Shown here piece after piece: positions 27,482-37,917 of a DNA stretch of 64,000 bases (positions within the stretch are counted from its first letter, which is position 1; every line of letters starts with the position of its first letter). The stretch comes from Terrisporobacter othiniensis. Its GTDB lineage: Bacteria > Bacillota > Clostridia > Peptostreptococcales > Peptostreptococcaceae. Where the stretch lies: contig NZ_JWHR01000099.1 in NCBI RefSeq assembly GCF_000808015.1, positions 1-64,000 on the forward strand, read 5' to 3'. Position numbers and translations under genes: made by a program. Under the pieces are notes generated by a model that saw only the letters and a program-made list of their open reading frames with translations, had not been told where the DNA came from and did no database searches.

Positions 27482-29476
27482 ATGAGGAATAAACCGAGTT
27501 TTAAAATAAATATGCCAGAAATAAATATATATATATTGATTATCGGAATAACAAGTTTAATCCTACTTTTCTATAATTTATATATAGGAAGTTTGTTTTT
27601 CTTTGGCTTTATTTATATAGTGTTTCATAATTGGAGAATTGCTAATTTTAGAAAAAAAGAGTGGAATAGATATATTGAAACTTTATCTTTAGATATAGAT
27701 GAAACAACAAAAAAGGCTATAATGAATTTACCTATACCCCTTTGTATTCTAGAGTTCGATGGAAATATATCATGGTATAATAAAAAGTTTTATGATATGA
27801 CACAGTCGCCAGACTTACTTGGTGAAAACATCGATAATATAATTAAAAATATTAATTTAAGAAAAGTATTAAATGAAAATAAAGAAATGTATACTGAAGT
27901 AAGTTACAAAGATAGGGAGTATACAGTTGTTTATAATGTTATAAAAAATGAACAAAATAAGCAGGTAAAATATTTAATGATGCTTTATTGGATAGACAAA
28001 ACTGAATATTTAGCTCTTACTCAAAAATATGAGGAAGAAAAAAATATTATAATGCTAATTCAAGTAGATGGATATGACGAAGTATTAAAGAGTGCTAATG
28101 AAGAAAAAAGATCATTAATTTCTGTAGAGTTAGAAAGAATATTATCTGGACTAGAAATATCCTTACAAGCTGCAGTAAAAAGAACGTCAAAAGACAAATA
28201 CATAGTTATAACTAATCAAAAAGGTTTATCTAAATTGCAAGAAAATAAATTTACTATTTTAGATACGATAAGAGATATTGATTATGGAAATACACTTCCT
28301 GTAACTATAAGTATAGGTGTTGGAAGAGATGGCGATTCTATTTATGAAAATATTAAACTTGCAGCTGGAGCTTTGGACTTGGCCCTAGGTAGAGGTGGAG
28401 ATCAAGCAATTGTAAAAACAAAAGATAAGTTTGAGTTCTACGGAGGGAAGTCTAAGGCTGTTGAAAAAACAACAAAAGTTAAATCTAGATTAATAGGTCA
28501 TGCATTAAAAGAAATAGTATCTCAAAGTAAAACAATTTATATAATGGGGCACAAGTATCCTGATTTAGATGCTATGGGAGCAGCAGTTGGTATATTTGAT
28601 ATATGTAAATCCTTGAAGAAGGAAACGTATATAGTATTAGATACTGTTAATGAATCAATAGATGAGTTTGTAAGTAGGCTTAATAAATGTGAATATTATA
28701 AAGATTTATTTATAAGTAAAGAAGATGCAATAAGGAACTGTACTAGAGATACTCTAGTAGTTGTGGTAGATACTCATAGACCTAGTTATACGGAATGTGA
28801 AGAATTACTAGAAATTAGTAAAAAAGTAGCAGTTATAGATCACCATAGAAAAGGTGTAGAATTTATTCAAGATACTGTTTTATCATTCCATGAAATCTAT
28901 GTATCATCTACTTGTGAAATGGTAACAGAAGTTGTCCAATATTTAGAGGATGATGTTAAAATAAATAAACTTACAGCAGAGGGACTTCTTGCAGGAATAA
29001 GTTTAGATACAAAGTTCTTTGCATTTAAAACAGGAGTAAGAACTTTTGAGGCTGCTTCTTATTTAAAGAAGGCAGGAGCAGATACTACAGAAGTTAAGAA
29101 GCTATTTAGAGCAAATGTGGAGGACTTTAAAACAAAAGCAGATATTATAGGTAATACACGTATTATTGATAATAGAATATGTATATCTTATTCAAAAACA
29201 CAATCTGAAAATATAAATGTAGTTATTGCACAGGCTGCAGATGAACTATTAACAGTAAAGAAAATAGAGGCATCATTTGTATTAGGTGAGAAAGATAATA
29301 CTATATTTATAAGTGCAAGATCATTAGGAAAAATAAATGTACATGTTTTAATGGAAAAACTAGGTGGAGGTGGACACATGGATATAGCTGGTGCCCAAAT
29401 GGAGGGCATGTCTATCAAGGAAGCCTATGAAAAAGTAAATGAAATAATAGAACAATACTTAAGGGAGGAAGACTAA
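27482..29476 (+). CDS. gdpP: cyclic-di-AMP phosphodiesterase GdpP (PAS, degenerate GGDEF, DHH/DHHA1)
   Basis: A 664-residue protein. Two membrane segments lie at about residues 12-50, a PAS-like domain around 75-165, a degenerate GGDEF around 185-310, then the DHH phosphodiesterase with MGHKYPDLDAMGAAVG, VDTHRPS and IDHHRKG (about 355-460), and DHHA1 ending GGGGHMDIAGAQM. It degrades c-di-AMP and so influences potassium balance, wall stress and beta-lactam tolerance. Its stop is immediately followed by the rplI ATG. Confidence 0.95.
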   Translation: MRNKPSFKINMPEINIYILIIGITSLILLFYNLYIGSLFFFGFIYIVFHNWRIANFRKKEWNRYIETLSLDIDETTKKAIMNLPIPLCILEFDGNISWYNKKFYDMTQSPDLLGENIDNIIKNINLRKVLNENKEMYTEVSYKDREYTVVYNVIKNEQNKQVKYLMMLYWIDKTEYLALTQKYEEEKNIIMLIQVDGYDEVLKSANEEKRSLISVELERILSGLEISLQAAVKRTSKDKYIVITNQKGLSKLQENKFTILDTIRDIDYGNTLPVTISIGVGRDGDSIYENIKLAAGALDLALGRGGDQAIVKTKDKFEFYGGKSKAVEKTTKVKSRLIGHALKEIVSQSKTIYIMGHKYPDLDAMGAAVGIFDICKSLKKETYIVLDTVNESIDEFVSRLNKCEYYKDLFISKEDAIRNCTRDTLVVVVDTHRPSYTECEELLEISKKVAVIDHHRKGVEFIQDTVLSFHEIYVSSTCEMVTEVVQYLEDDVKINKLTAEGLLAGISLDTKFFAFKTGVRTFEAASYLKKAGADTTEVKKLFRANVEDFKTKADIIGNTRIIDNRICISYSKTQSENINVVIAQAADELLTVKKIEASFVLGEKDNTIFISARSLGKINVHVLMEKLGGGGHMDIAGAQMEGMSIKEAYEKVNEIIEQYLREED

Positions 29477-29926
29477 ATGAAAGTAATATTATTAAAAGAT
29501 GTTAAAGGAACAGGAAAAAAAGGAGAAGTTAAAGAAGTAAGCGATGGATATGCAAAAAACTTCTTATTACCTAAAAAAATGGCAGTAGTTGCTGATAATA
29601 CAAATATAAAAGAGTTAAATGAAAAAAATAAATCAAAAGAATTAAAGGCTCAAAAAGAATATGAAGAGGCTGTTGAATTAGGAAAGAAAATGGAAGATAT
29701 GTCAGTAACTATATACTCTAAAGCTGGTGAAGGTGGAAGATTATTTGGATCAATAACTTCTAAAGATATAGCAGAACAATTAAAGAAACAACATGGCGTA
29801 GAAGTGGATAAGAGAAAAGTATCACTTGATGAGCCAATTAGAGTTTTAGGTTCAAGATTTGTTGATGTAAAAATACATCAAAAGGTAACTACAAAAATAA
29901 AAGTAGATGTTAAAGAAAAACAATAA
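29477..29926 (+). CDS. rplI: 50S ribosomal protein L9
   Basis: A 149-residue L9. The N-terminal globe [32 protein letters not shown] is followed by the long connecting helix (residues about 45-75) and the C-terminal RNA-binding domain ([20 protein letters not shown]). It starts right after the gdpP stop, so the two are probably coupled. Conserved order gdpP-rplI-dnaB. Confidence 0.97.
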   Translation: MKVILLKDVKGTGKKGEVKEVSDGYAKNFLLPKKMAVVADNTNIKELNEKNKSKELKAQKEYEEAVELGKKMEDMSVTIYSKAGEGGRLFGSITSKDIAEQLKKQHGVEVDKRKVSLDEPIRVLGSRFVDVKIHQKVTTKIKVDVKEKQ

Positions 29927-29948
29927 GCACTAGGTTGAGGTGATAATA

Positions 29949-31277
29949 ATGGAGGATATAAGTAGAATTCCTCCACATAGCGTGGAATCAGAACAATCAA
30001 TATTAGGCTCTATTATCCTTGATAAAGATGCAATTATAACTGTAGCAGAAACTATAAATCCAAGCGATTTCTATAAAGAAGCTCACAAGATAATATATGA
30101 GTCTATGCTAAAGTTAAATAGTAACAATGAGCCTATAGATTTGATAACATTAATAGAGGAATTACGAAAAGAAGGGCATTTAGATAATATAGGTGGTATT
30201 AGTTATTTAACAAGTCTTTCAACAATAGTTCCAACGACATCAAATGTAAAGTATTACGCCAACATAGTGAAAGAAAAATCTGTCATGAGGCAACTTATTA
30301 AGGCTTCTAATGAGATTATAAACTTAGGATATGATGCTTCTACAGATGTTCAGGAAATATTAGATAAGGCAGAAAAAAACATATTTGATATATCTCAAGA
30401 AAAATCTGGAGATGATATTCAACCAATAAACTTGGTACTACAAGATACCTTTGATATGATTGAAAGGTTATGTACACAAAAAAGTGACGTTACTGGAATA
30501 ACCACTGGATTTGCAGATTTAAATAAAAAAATAAATGGACTACAAAGAACAGACTTGATTTTACTAGCAGCAAGACCTGCCATGGGAAAAACAGCATTTT
30601 CACTAAACCTTGTTCAGAATGCTGCATTAAAAGGTGATGCATCTGTAGCAGTGTTTAGTTTGGAGATGTCTAAGGAACAGCTTGTTCAACGTATACTTTC
30701 TGCACAATCTAATGTGGAACTAAGTAAAATAAAAACTGGTACACTTGGTGAATCAGATTGGCCAAGGATAATAGATGCCATGGCGGTATTATCAGAAGCC
30801 AATATTTTTATAGATGATACCCCAGGTATAAAAATATCAGAAATAAGATCAAAATGTAGAAGATTAAAGATAGAAAAAGGATTAGACTTAATCATGATTG
30901 ACTACCTTCAATTAATGGAGGGGGAAGGGAAAAACGAAAATAGACAGCAAGAAATAGCTAAAATCTCTAGATCTTTAAAAATATTAGCTAAAGAATTGGA
31001 TTGTCCTGTAGTTGCCCTTTCACAGTTATCTAGATCTCCAGAACTTAGAAAAGACCATAGGCCTATATTATCAGACTTAAGAGAGTCTGGATCTATAGAG
31101 CAGGATGCAGATATAGTTATGTTCTTATATAGAGATGAATATTACCATGAGGATTCTGAAAAGAAGAATATTGGAGAAGTCATAGTGGCAAAGAATAGAC
31201 ATGGTGAAACTGGAAATGTAGAATTAGTATGGTTTGGTCAAGTTCAAAAATTTGCCGACAAAGTTAGGGAAATATAA
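29949..31277 (+). CDS. dnaB: replicative DNA helicase DnaB (DnaC of Bacillus)
   Basis: A 442-residue RecA-fold hexameric helicase. The N-terminal domain starts RIPPHSVESEQSILGSI; Walker A ARPAMGKTAF is near residue 205; Walker B LIMIDYLQLM; and later LRESGSIEQDADIVMFLYR and KNRHGETG. I start at 29949 (MEDISRIPPH) because TTGAGGTG is at proper spacing; upstream GTG is inside it. The loader genes (dnaI-like, dnaD-like) lie 2-4 kb on, beyond purA. Confidence 0.96.
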   Translation: MEDISRIPPHSVESEQSILGSIILDKDAIITVAETINPSDFYKEAHKIIYESMLKLNSNNEPIDLITLIEELRKEGHLDNIGGISYLTSLSTIVPTTSNVKYYANIVKEKSVMRQLIKASNEIINLGYDASTDVQEILDKAEKNIFDISQEKSGDDIQPINLVLQDTFDMIERLCTQKSDVTGITTGFADLNKKINGLQRTDLILLAARPAMGKTAFSLNLVQNAALKGDASVAVFSLEMSKEQLVQRILSAQSNVELSKIKTGTLGESDWPRIIDAMAVLSEANIFIDDTPGIKISEIRSKCRRLKIEKGLDLIMIDYLQLMEGEGKNENRQQEIAKISRSLKILAKELDCPVVALSQLSRSPELRKDHRPILSDLRESGSIEQDADIVMFLYRDEYYHEDSEKKNIGEVIVAKNRHGETGNVELVWFGQVQKFADKVREI

Positions 31278-31281
31278 ACAC

Positions 31282-31412
31282 ATATCCACAGAACAACCTT
31301 TCTATATTTAAGAAAAATGTGGATATTTATGAAAAAATAGTATTAAATACAGTAGATGCAATAAAATGTTATGCACAGTATCCACAAATTGTATGTGGAT
31401 AAATGTGTATAA
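31282..31412. promoter_or_regulatory. DnaA-box cluster after dnaB
   Basis: Six DnaA-box-like 9-mers in 131 bases: ATATCCACA (31282), TGTGGATAT (31318), TTATGCACA (31369), GTATCCACA (31378), TGTGGATAA (31394, perfect) and TGTGTATAA (31404). Three point each way and the middle two abut exactly. Two more fit TTATNCACA, and the rest differ at one end base. There is no gene here. This could be a DnaA titration site or a DnaA-controlled region. Confidence 0.65.
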
Positions 31413-31434
31413 CTAAATAAATATGTATAAAAGT

Positions 31435-31486
31435 TAATTATGAGTTGTTTATAAGATAAGGATATCTTTTAAACAACTCATAATTA
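31435..31486. repeat. 24-bp inverted repeat (long hairpin)
   Basis: Arms 31435-31458 and 31463-31486 are complementary except for one T-T position; the loop is AGGA. Core of the arm is TTATGAGTTGTTTA. No T-run follows on the plus strand, so it is not a standard terminator. It sits between the DnaA-box cluster and the small gene at 31521. Confidence 0.7.
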
Positions 31487-31520
31487 TGTCCAAAAATAAG
31501 TTAATAAGGAGGAGTATAAA

Positions 31521-31826
31521 ATGAAGATAGAAATGTTTTTTGTATATCCAATTATGGGGATTGTTAATAAAGAAAGTAATTTATTCAGAATTGTGGATAA
31601 TAATTTGAAAGAAACCTTAATAATTTATTTAATGGAAGAAAAAAATCAATATAATATATATATGATAAATACAATGACAGGAAATATATATAAAATATTT
31701 ACTGGTAAGGACTTAGATGAAATTGATAAATTTAATGATTTATTTATTAGTAATAAGGTTAATATAATAAAGGGAAAAGACCTAGACGAAATAGAAGGAT
31801 ACATATTAAATTCAATTGAAAATTAA
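31521..31826 (+). CDS. hypothetical protein, 101 residues
   Basis: I do not recognise a family. The frame has a good AAGGAGGAG ribosome site, and the protein is MKIEMFFVYPIMGIVNKES through GYILNSIEN, with no signal or membrane segment and many N, I and K residues. The motif GKDLDEI appears twice (about residues 60-66 and 86-92), suggesting a small internal duplication. It stands alone between dnaB and purA, downstream of a long hairpin. Coding is likely but the function is unknown. Confidence 0.6.
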   Translation: MKIEMFFVYPIMGIVNKESNLFRIVDNNLKETLIIYLMEEKNQYNIYMINTMTGNIYKIFTGKDLDEIDKFNDLFISNKVNIIKGKDLDEIEGYILNSIEN

Positions 31827-31949
31827 AAAAGTTGAAACTAAAACGAATATTTGTTAAAATATATAACGTAAGTGTTCGAAAATGAATTGAAAATAAATTA
31901 TATATTAAATATTAGAAAATTTAGTATATAGATAATAGAGGTGAAATAA

Positions 31950-33239
<1,290 letters not shown>

Positions 33240-33255
33240 TGTTTCACATAGAACA
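33240..33255. promoter_or_regulatory. degenerate parS-like site after purA
   Basis: TGTTTCACATAGAACA matches the parS consensus at 13 of 16 positions, with a perfect left half TGTTTCAC. It lies directly at the purA stop, before the convergent terminator. Binding is only inferred. Confidence 0.3.
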
Positions 33256-33289
33256 AAAAGGAGAAAACTGTCAAAAGTTTTCTCCTTTT
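33256..33289. terminator. bidirectional terminator between purA and dnaI
   Basis: The perfect 14-bp stem AAAAGGAGAAAACT with AGTTTTCTCCTTTT serves both convergent genes; each arm supplies a T-run on its strand. The right arm touches the dnaI stop codon. Confidence 0.85.
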
Positions 33290-34292
33290 ATTTATTTACA
33301 TTAGATACTTTATTTTGCCATCTTAAATCAGCACCAACAAATTTAATCATTTTAAACTTATCAAAAATACGTGAAAAAATTCTTTGGGAATAAAGTTCAC
33401 CAAGTTGTGCGGGATTAAGATTAGTAGAAATAATAGTTTTCTTACCATTTAATAAACGAGTATTTAGAATTATGAATAATTCACTAATAGTAAATGAGTT
33501 AGTAAGCTCTGTACCTAAATCATCAATTATTAAAAGATCACATTCAAATAAGTTTTCATAATCTTCTCTTGATAAATGATGATCAGAATTTCTAAACTTA
33601 TACTCTTCTATGATTTCAAACATTTTAAAAGCTGTCTGATATATTACTAAGTATCCTTTATCAAGGAGTTCTTTGGCAATATAGCTAGACATAAATGTTT
33701 TTCCTAATCCTGTATCACCATAAAATAATAAGTTTTTGTCATTATCCTTATCAAAATCATAAATAAATTCATCACAATCAGATAAAATAAGTTGCATGTT
33801 TTGTCTAGGAGAAACTCCGGTACTTGGATCAACCTCTTCTGAAAAAATGCTATCATCATATGTGCACTGATTTTGTTTTTCTAACATTCTAGATAAATTA
33901 GACATTTTATATGATTCATTAATAAGAGCTTGTTTTAGACAATTGCATTTTTTCCCATTAGGAAGAAAACCTCTATCTTTGCATAAGTTACATTCATACT
34001 GAATATCAAGGTATCCCTTTGGAACATTCCAGCTGTCTAATAAAGCTTGTTTTTCATTTGTCAAAATTTGAATCCTCTCTTTAGCTTTCAAAGTAAGAGT
34101 TTCTCTATTTGATGGATTTTTAAGAACTAATTTCATCATTTCTAATCCAACTTTACTAATTTCATCCTCTATTTCTCTTACCTTAGGAATTTGCTTATAA
34201 ACATCATTTTTTCTTTGTTCTAACAGTTTATCTGCTTTATCTCTTTTTCTTTCATAACCAATAAGTATATCTCTTAATTTTGACTCCTGCAT
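33288..34292 (-). CDS. dnaI: helicase loader DnaI-like (DnaC/IstB-type AAA+ ATPase)
   Basis: A 334-residue protein. The N-terminal coiled region and zinc-binding cluster CNLCKDRGFLPNGKKCNC (about 118-137) are followed by AAA+: Walker A GDTGLGKT (about 192-199), Walker B DLLIIDDLGTE and the sensor STNLNP. It loads DnaB at the origin or restart forks. It is the second gene of the minus-strand pair, 16 bases after the DnaD-like gene; C. difficile has the same pair near its helicase gene. Confidence 0.9.
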   Translation of the reverse strand: MQESKLRDILIGYERKRDKADKLLEQRKNDVYKQIPKVREIEDEISKVGLEMMKLVLKNPSNRETLTLKAKERIQILTNEKQALLDSWNVPKGYLDIQYECNLCKDRGFLPNGKKCNCLKQALINESYKMSNLSRMLEKQNQCTYDDSIFSEEVDPSTGVSPRQNMQLILSDCDEFIYDFDKDNDKNLLFYGDTGLGKTFMSSYIAKELLDKGYLVIYQTAFKMFEIIEEYKFRNSDHHLSREDYENLFECDLLIIDDLGTELTNSFTISELFIILNTRLLNGKKTIISTNLNPAQLGELYSQRIFSRIFDKFKMIKFVGADLRWQNKVSNVNK

Positions 34293-34307
34293 TTAATCAC
34301 CTACCTA

Positions 34308-35366
34308 CTAAAATTTACCCTTTTGACTTTCCTTTAGAAGTTTTTCTAATTCATCAGGGCTGTAGTTTCTAAATGTTTCATTGATATTATGGAATCTTGT
34401 TTTAACTTTAGGAGCAGAATTATTATTTGAAGGAGTATTTTTTTTCTGTTGTTTTTTTTGATTAAATTCTTCCTCTAATCTCTCTATGTCATCTAAAGTT
34501 TTAACATTATTCTTTTTATATCTTTCGATTATACCATTTATATAAGATATAGAAGGGTTAGATGTATTTTTAGATTTACTACAAGCCTCTAGTATAATTT
34601 CTATATCCATATTGTACTTATCAATCCATATATCCATAATTCTTTTTTCTTCTGCACCAGGGTTTCTATTAAATCCAAGAGATTTAAAAATAAGTTTATG
34701 AATATCATAACGTTTCTTATCCTCGATTATACTATTTTCTATATCTTCAACAGTATAAAGACCTAAATCATACCAATTTCGAAGTATTCCTTCAATATAA
34801 TTTAAATTTTTTGGAGTACCGTTATTTCTTTGTTTTGAAATCTCATAAGCATAAATAATAACATCAGGATTAACATTGAATTTTTCCCTAATATCTAATA
34901 TTCTTAATTTTTCAGATGGATCAAGAAATCTTCCTATTATACGGTTTATACTATTAAACATTTTAGTTATGCTTGGATTTTCTCCAGCAGAAACTATTCT
35001 ATCACTATTAGATTTAATAGAAGGTGTATTAATTTGCAGATTTTCAACATATAATCTTTTTAGATCTAAAAACTCAATAGAATAATCAAAGTCATCTGGA
35101 CTGTCGTTCTTATGCATTTTTACTATGTTTTGCTTTTCCCAGAACTTCCATGCATTTATAACATCTGATAAAGGAACTTCTAAAATTCTAGAAATGGACC
35201 TGTTATCAAATTTAGGATCTGGTATGGAAGAACACACTTGTCTATATGCTAAAAGATATACCTTTGTGTATAATCCATCGCCCATAGGCATATATATATC
35301 TATGAAGATGTTTGGGATGGTTGTCTCACCAAAATCTATATCATTTTCTTCTTTATAAAAAAACAT
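34308..35366 (-). CDS. DnaD/DnaB-domain replication initiation protein
   Basis: A 352-residue protein. The N-terminal part (about 1-110) looks like a winged-helix domain (VCSSIPDPKFDNRSISRILEVPLSDVINAWKFW). Two DnaD-type helical repeats follow at about 130-200 and 215-285, each ending in YI-x-GI-(L/I)-x-(N/R)-W/Y. A basic tail ends SPDELEKLLKESQKGKF. In Firmicutes such proteins bridge DnaA-opened DNA and the helicase loader. With dnaI it forms a two-gene loader operon opposing purA. Confidence 0.88.
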   Translation of the reverse strand: MFFYKEENDIDFGETTIPNIFIDIYMPMGDGLYTKVYLLAYRQVCSSIPDPKFDNRSISRILEVPLSDVINAWKFWEKQNIVKMHKNDSPDDFDYSIEFLDLKRLYVENLQINTPSIKSNSDRIVSAGENPSITKMFNSINRIIGRFLDPSEKLRILDIREKFNVNPDVIIYAYEISKQRNNGTPKNLNYIEGILRNWYDLGLYTVEDIENSIIEDKKRYDIHKLIFKSLGFNRNPGAEEKRIMDIWIDKYNMDIEIILEACSKSKNTSNPSISYINGIIERYKKNNVKTLDDIERLEEEFNQKKQQKKNTPSNNNSAPKVKTRFHNINETFRNYSPDELEKLLKESQKGKF

Positions 35367-35459
35367 ATAATCACCTCAGCTTCAATTATAACATAAAAGC
35401 TATTACAAATTTATATTGGAAGTTTTAAAAAAAAATATTCATTAAAAAGGAGGTATAAA

Positions 35460-36929
35460 TTGGTTATTAAATTTGATAAAAAGAGAAGAAGGTTATTTTT
35501 TATAATACTAGCCCTTTTAATCATTATAGTGGGAAGTATACGTACATTTATACTTACTAACCAAAGAGAAACTTTTACTCTTCAAGATGAAAAAAATAAA
35601 AATGAATACACTATAGATGTAATATATGATGATGAAACTAATCGTATTTTATGCAACGAAAGTTTAGTTTATCAAAATAATACGAAAACCACATTAGATA
35701 AAATTTATTTACATATTTACCCCAATGCATTTTGTGAAAAAGAATCAGTGCCTTTTGAAAATTCAGAGATGAACAGAGCCTATCCAAATGGATTTAATGA
35801 AGGATATATTGATCTTAAAAATGTGTTGAGCAATAATGATAAATTAAAGTATGAAATAACAGGAGATAAAAATGATATTTTAGAAATCAAATTGGACAAA
35901 TTGTTAAAAGCAGGTGAACAAGTAAAAATAGATTTAAAATATAATGTAAAGCTACCTAATTGTCTTGGAAGATTTGGTTATGGTGATAATACAGTAAATG
36001 TAACAAATTGGTTTCCTATAGCATGTGTTTATGATGACAAAGGATGGAATCTAAAAAGTTATGAAACAGTAGGAGATCCATTTTATAGTGACACGAGTAA
36101 TTTTAAAGTAAAAATACTAGCACCAGTAAAATATAAGCTAGCAACTACAGGAGAAATAACAGAAAAGAAAACAGATAATGAAAAAATATTATATACCATA
36201 GATGGTAAGATGGTTAGAGATTTTGCTTTTATTTTAAGTGATAAATTTGTAGTAAATAAGAGTAACTATAAGGATATTGTTATAAATACATATAATTTAA
36301 ATGATGATATGAGCCAAGAATCTATGGATGTGGCTAAGTCATCCATAGAGATTTTCAGTAACTTATTTGGTGATTATCCATATGATACATATTCAGTAGT
36401 AGCAAGTGACTTTTTTATTGGTGGAATGGAATATCCTATGTTATCTATGATAGATGAAAATCTATATAATAAAGAAAACAAGTTTTTAATGGAATACGTA
36501 ATAGCTCATGAAACAGCCCATCAATGGTGGTATAGTGTTATAGGAAATGATGAAGTAAATGAACCTTGGTTAGATGAAGCATTGACAGAGTACTCTACTA
36601 TTCTTTACTTTGAAGAAAAGTACGGAAAAGAAACTGGAGACAAGTTAATGAAGACTATGGAGGTTCAATCAAGAAACTATAAACCAAGTGATATATTTAA
36701 GGCAACAACAGAGTATAGGGATTCCTCAGAGTATAGCTTAAGTGTTTATACTAAGGGGGCAGTAGCTTTTAATGAAATAAGAAAAGAAGTTGGAGATGAA
36801 GTATTTTTTAATACTTTAAAAGAATACTATAGTACATATAAATTTAAAAATGTTAATGGATCTCAATTTGTTGATCTTTGGAAGAGTAAAGGTGTGGATA
36901 TTGAAAAAATTATAAAAAAATGTAAATAA
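35460..36929 (+). CDS. M1-family zinc metallopeptidase, membrane-anchored
   Basis: A 489-residue protein with an N-terminal basic stretch and one membrane segment (about residues 12-33, LFFIILALLIIIVGSIRTFI), then an extracellular M1 domain. The zinc site HETAHQWW (about 350) and the downstream glutamate in NEPWLDEALTEYS are intact, and GGMEYPML stands in the position of the GAMEN exopeptidase motif. It lacks the ERAP1-like C-domain, as do other short clostridial M1 proteins. The start is TTG at 35460 after AAGGAGG. A strong terminator follows. Confidence 0.88.
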   Translation: MVIKFDKKRRRLFFIILALLIIIVGSIRTFILTNQRETFTLQDEKNKNEYTIDVIYDDETNRILCNESLVYQNNTKTTLDKIYLHIYPNAFCEKESVPFENSEMNRAYPNGFNEGYIDLKNVLSNNDKLKYEITGDKNDILEIKLDKLLKAGEQVKIDLKYNVKLPNCLGRFGYGDNTVNVTNWFPIACVYDDKGWNLKSYETVGDPFYSDTSNFKVKILAPVKYKLATTGEITEKKTDNEKILYTIDGKMVRDFAFILSDKFVVNKSNYKDIVINTYNLNDDMSQESMDVAKSSIEIFSNLFGDYPYDTYSVVASDFFIGGMEYPMLSMIDENLYNKENKFLMEYVIAHETAHQWWYSVIGNDEVNEPWLDEALTEYSTILYFEEKYGKETGDKLMKTMEVQSRNYKPSDIFKATTEYRDSSEYSLSVYTKGAVAFNEIRKEVGDEVFFNTLKEYYSTYKFKNVNGSQFVDLWKSKGVDIEKIIKKCK

Positions 36930-36938
36930 AATTTTTGC

Positions 36939-36975
36939 CAGAGCATTGAAAAATAATTTAATGCTCTGTTTTTTT
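36939..36975 (+). terminator. terminator of the M1 peptidase gene
   Basis: The 9-bp stem CAGAGCATT with AATGCTCTG is followed by TTTTTTT. Overlapping it on the right is the TGGTATAAT of the next promoter. Confidence 0.85.
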
Positions 36976-36983
36976 GGTATAAT
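36975..36983 (+). promoter_or_regulatory. extended -10 promoter of the MBL-fold gene
   Basis: TGGTATAAT is an extended -10 box 35 bases ahead of the start at 37018, beginning in the last T of the upstream terminator. The -35 would fall within the terminator stem. Confidence 0.5.
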
Positions 36984-37017
36984 ATAAGTTATGAGAAAAA
37001 GAGAAAAGAGGTGCACC

Positions 37018-37809
37018 ATGTTGAAGTATTGTTCTATAGGAAGCGGAAGTAGCGGGAATTGTCACTTTGTTAGTTACAAAGATACTAATATATTAATAGA
37101 TGCAGGCCTTAGTGGTAAAAGAATAATGACAGGTTTAGATGAGATAAATGCTGATATAGAAAAGATAAAGGGCATATTTATAACACACGAACATTCTGAC
37201 CATATAAAGGGTGCAGGAATATTATCTAGAAAATTGGACATACCTATTTTTGCAAATGTAAAAACATGGTGTGCTATGAAAGATAAATTAGGAAATGTAA
37301 AAGAAGGTAATATGAAAGTTTTTGAAAATGATAAAACTTATAGTATAGGAGATTTGGGAATTAAGCCATTCTCAATCCCGCATGACTCAAGTGATGCTGT
37401 AGGGTATAATTTATTTTCAGAGCAAGAAAAAATGTCAATTGCTACGGATATAGGATGTATAACTGATAATATTAGACAAAACTTATATAATTCAAAACTT
37501 GTAGTACTGGAGTCTAATTATGACCCAAATATGTTGATGATGGGAAGTTATACCTATAGTTTAAAAAGAAGGGTAATGTCTGATTGTGGACATTTATCAA
37601 ACGAAGAAGCAGCCAAATTCTGTGTAGAGTTAATTAATAATAATACAGAATCAATATTATTAGCTCATTTAAGTAAGGAAAATAATTTTCCAGACTTAGC
37701 TTTTGCAACATCTAAGAATGTACTGGCAAATAATGATATGATAATAGGAAAAGATTTAGATTTAGAAGTTTTATCAAGAGATACAGTTTCAAAAGTCTTT
37801 GAACTGTAA
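37018..37809 (+). CDS. MBL-fold hydrolase, WalJ/YycJ-like
   Basis: A 263-residue metallo-beta-lactamase-fold protein. It begins MLKYCSIGSGSSGNCHFVSY, has the metal motif THEHSDH (about 58-64) and later PHDSSDAVGY, SDCGHLSNEEAA and LAHLSKENN. This is the YycJ/WalJ pattern, a 5' exonuclease-like protein linked to genome maintenance, normally near rlmH. No walRK genes are adjacent here. I start at 37018 because AGAGGTG fits; an ATG 27 bases upstream lies too near the promoter. Confidence 0.9.
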   Translation: MLKYCSIGSGSSGNCHFVSYKDTNILIDAGLSGKRIMTGLDEINADIEKIKGIFITHEHSDHIKGAGILSRKLDIPIFANVKTWCAMKDKLGNVKEGNMKVFENDKTYSIGDLGIKPFSIPHDSSDAVGYNLFSEQEKMSIATDIGCITDNIRQNLYNSKLVVLESNYDPNMLMMGSYTYSLKRRVMSDCGHLSNEEAAKFCVELINNNTESILLAHLSKENNFPDLAFATSKNVLANNDMIIGKDLDLEVLSRDTVSKVFEL

Positions 37810-37917
37810 AATTTGCTTAGCTAATATTATCTTTGAGCGACGTGTTGGCAAATTATTTTGCTATTGATTCAGATACATCTGTTGTTTAAAAGATAAAGTT
37901 AATAAGAGGAGAAAAAT

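Noticed and set aside
31844..31878. PurR-box-like pair upstream of purA (CGAAT and GTTCG)
   Set aside because: One arm is imperfect and the spacing (25 bases) was not convincing for PurR boxes.
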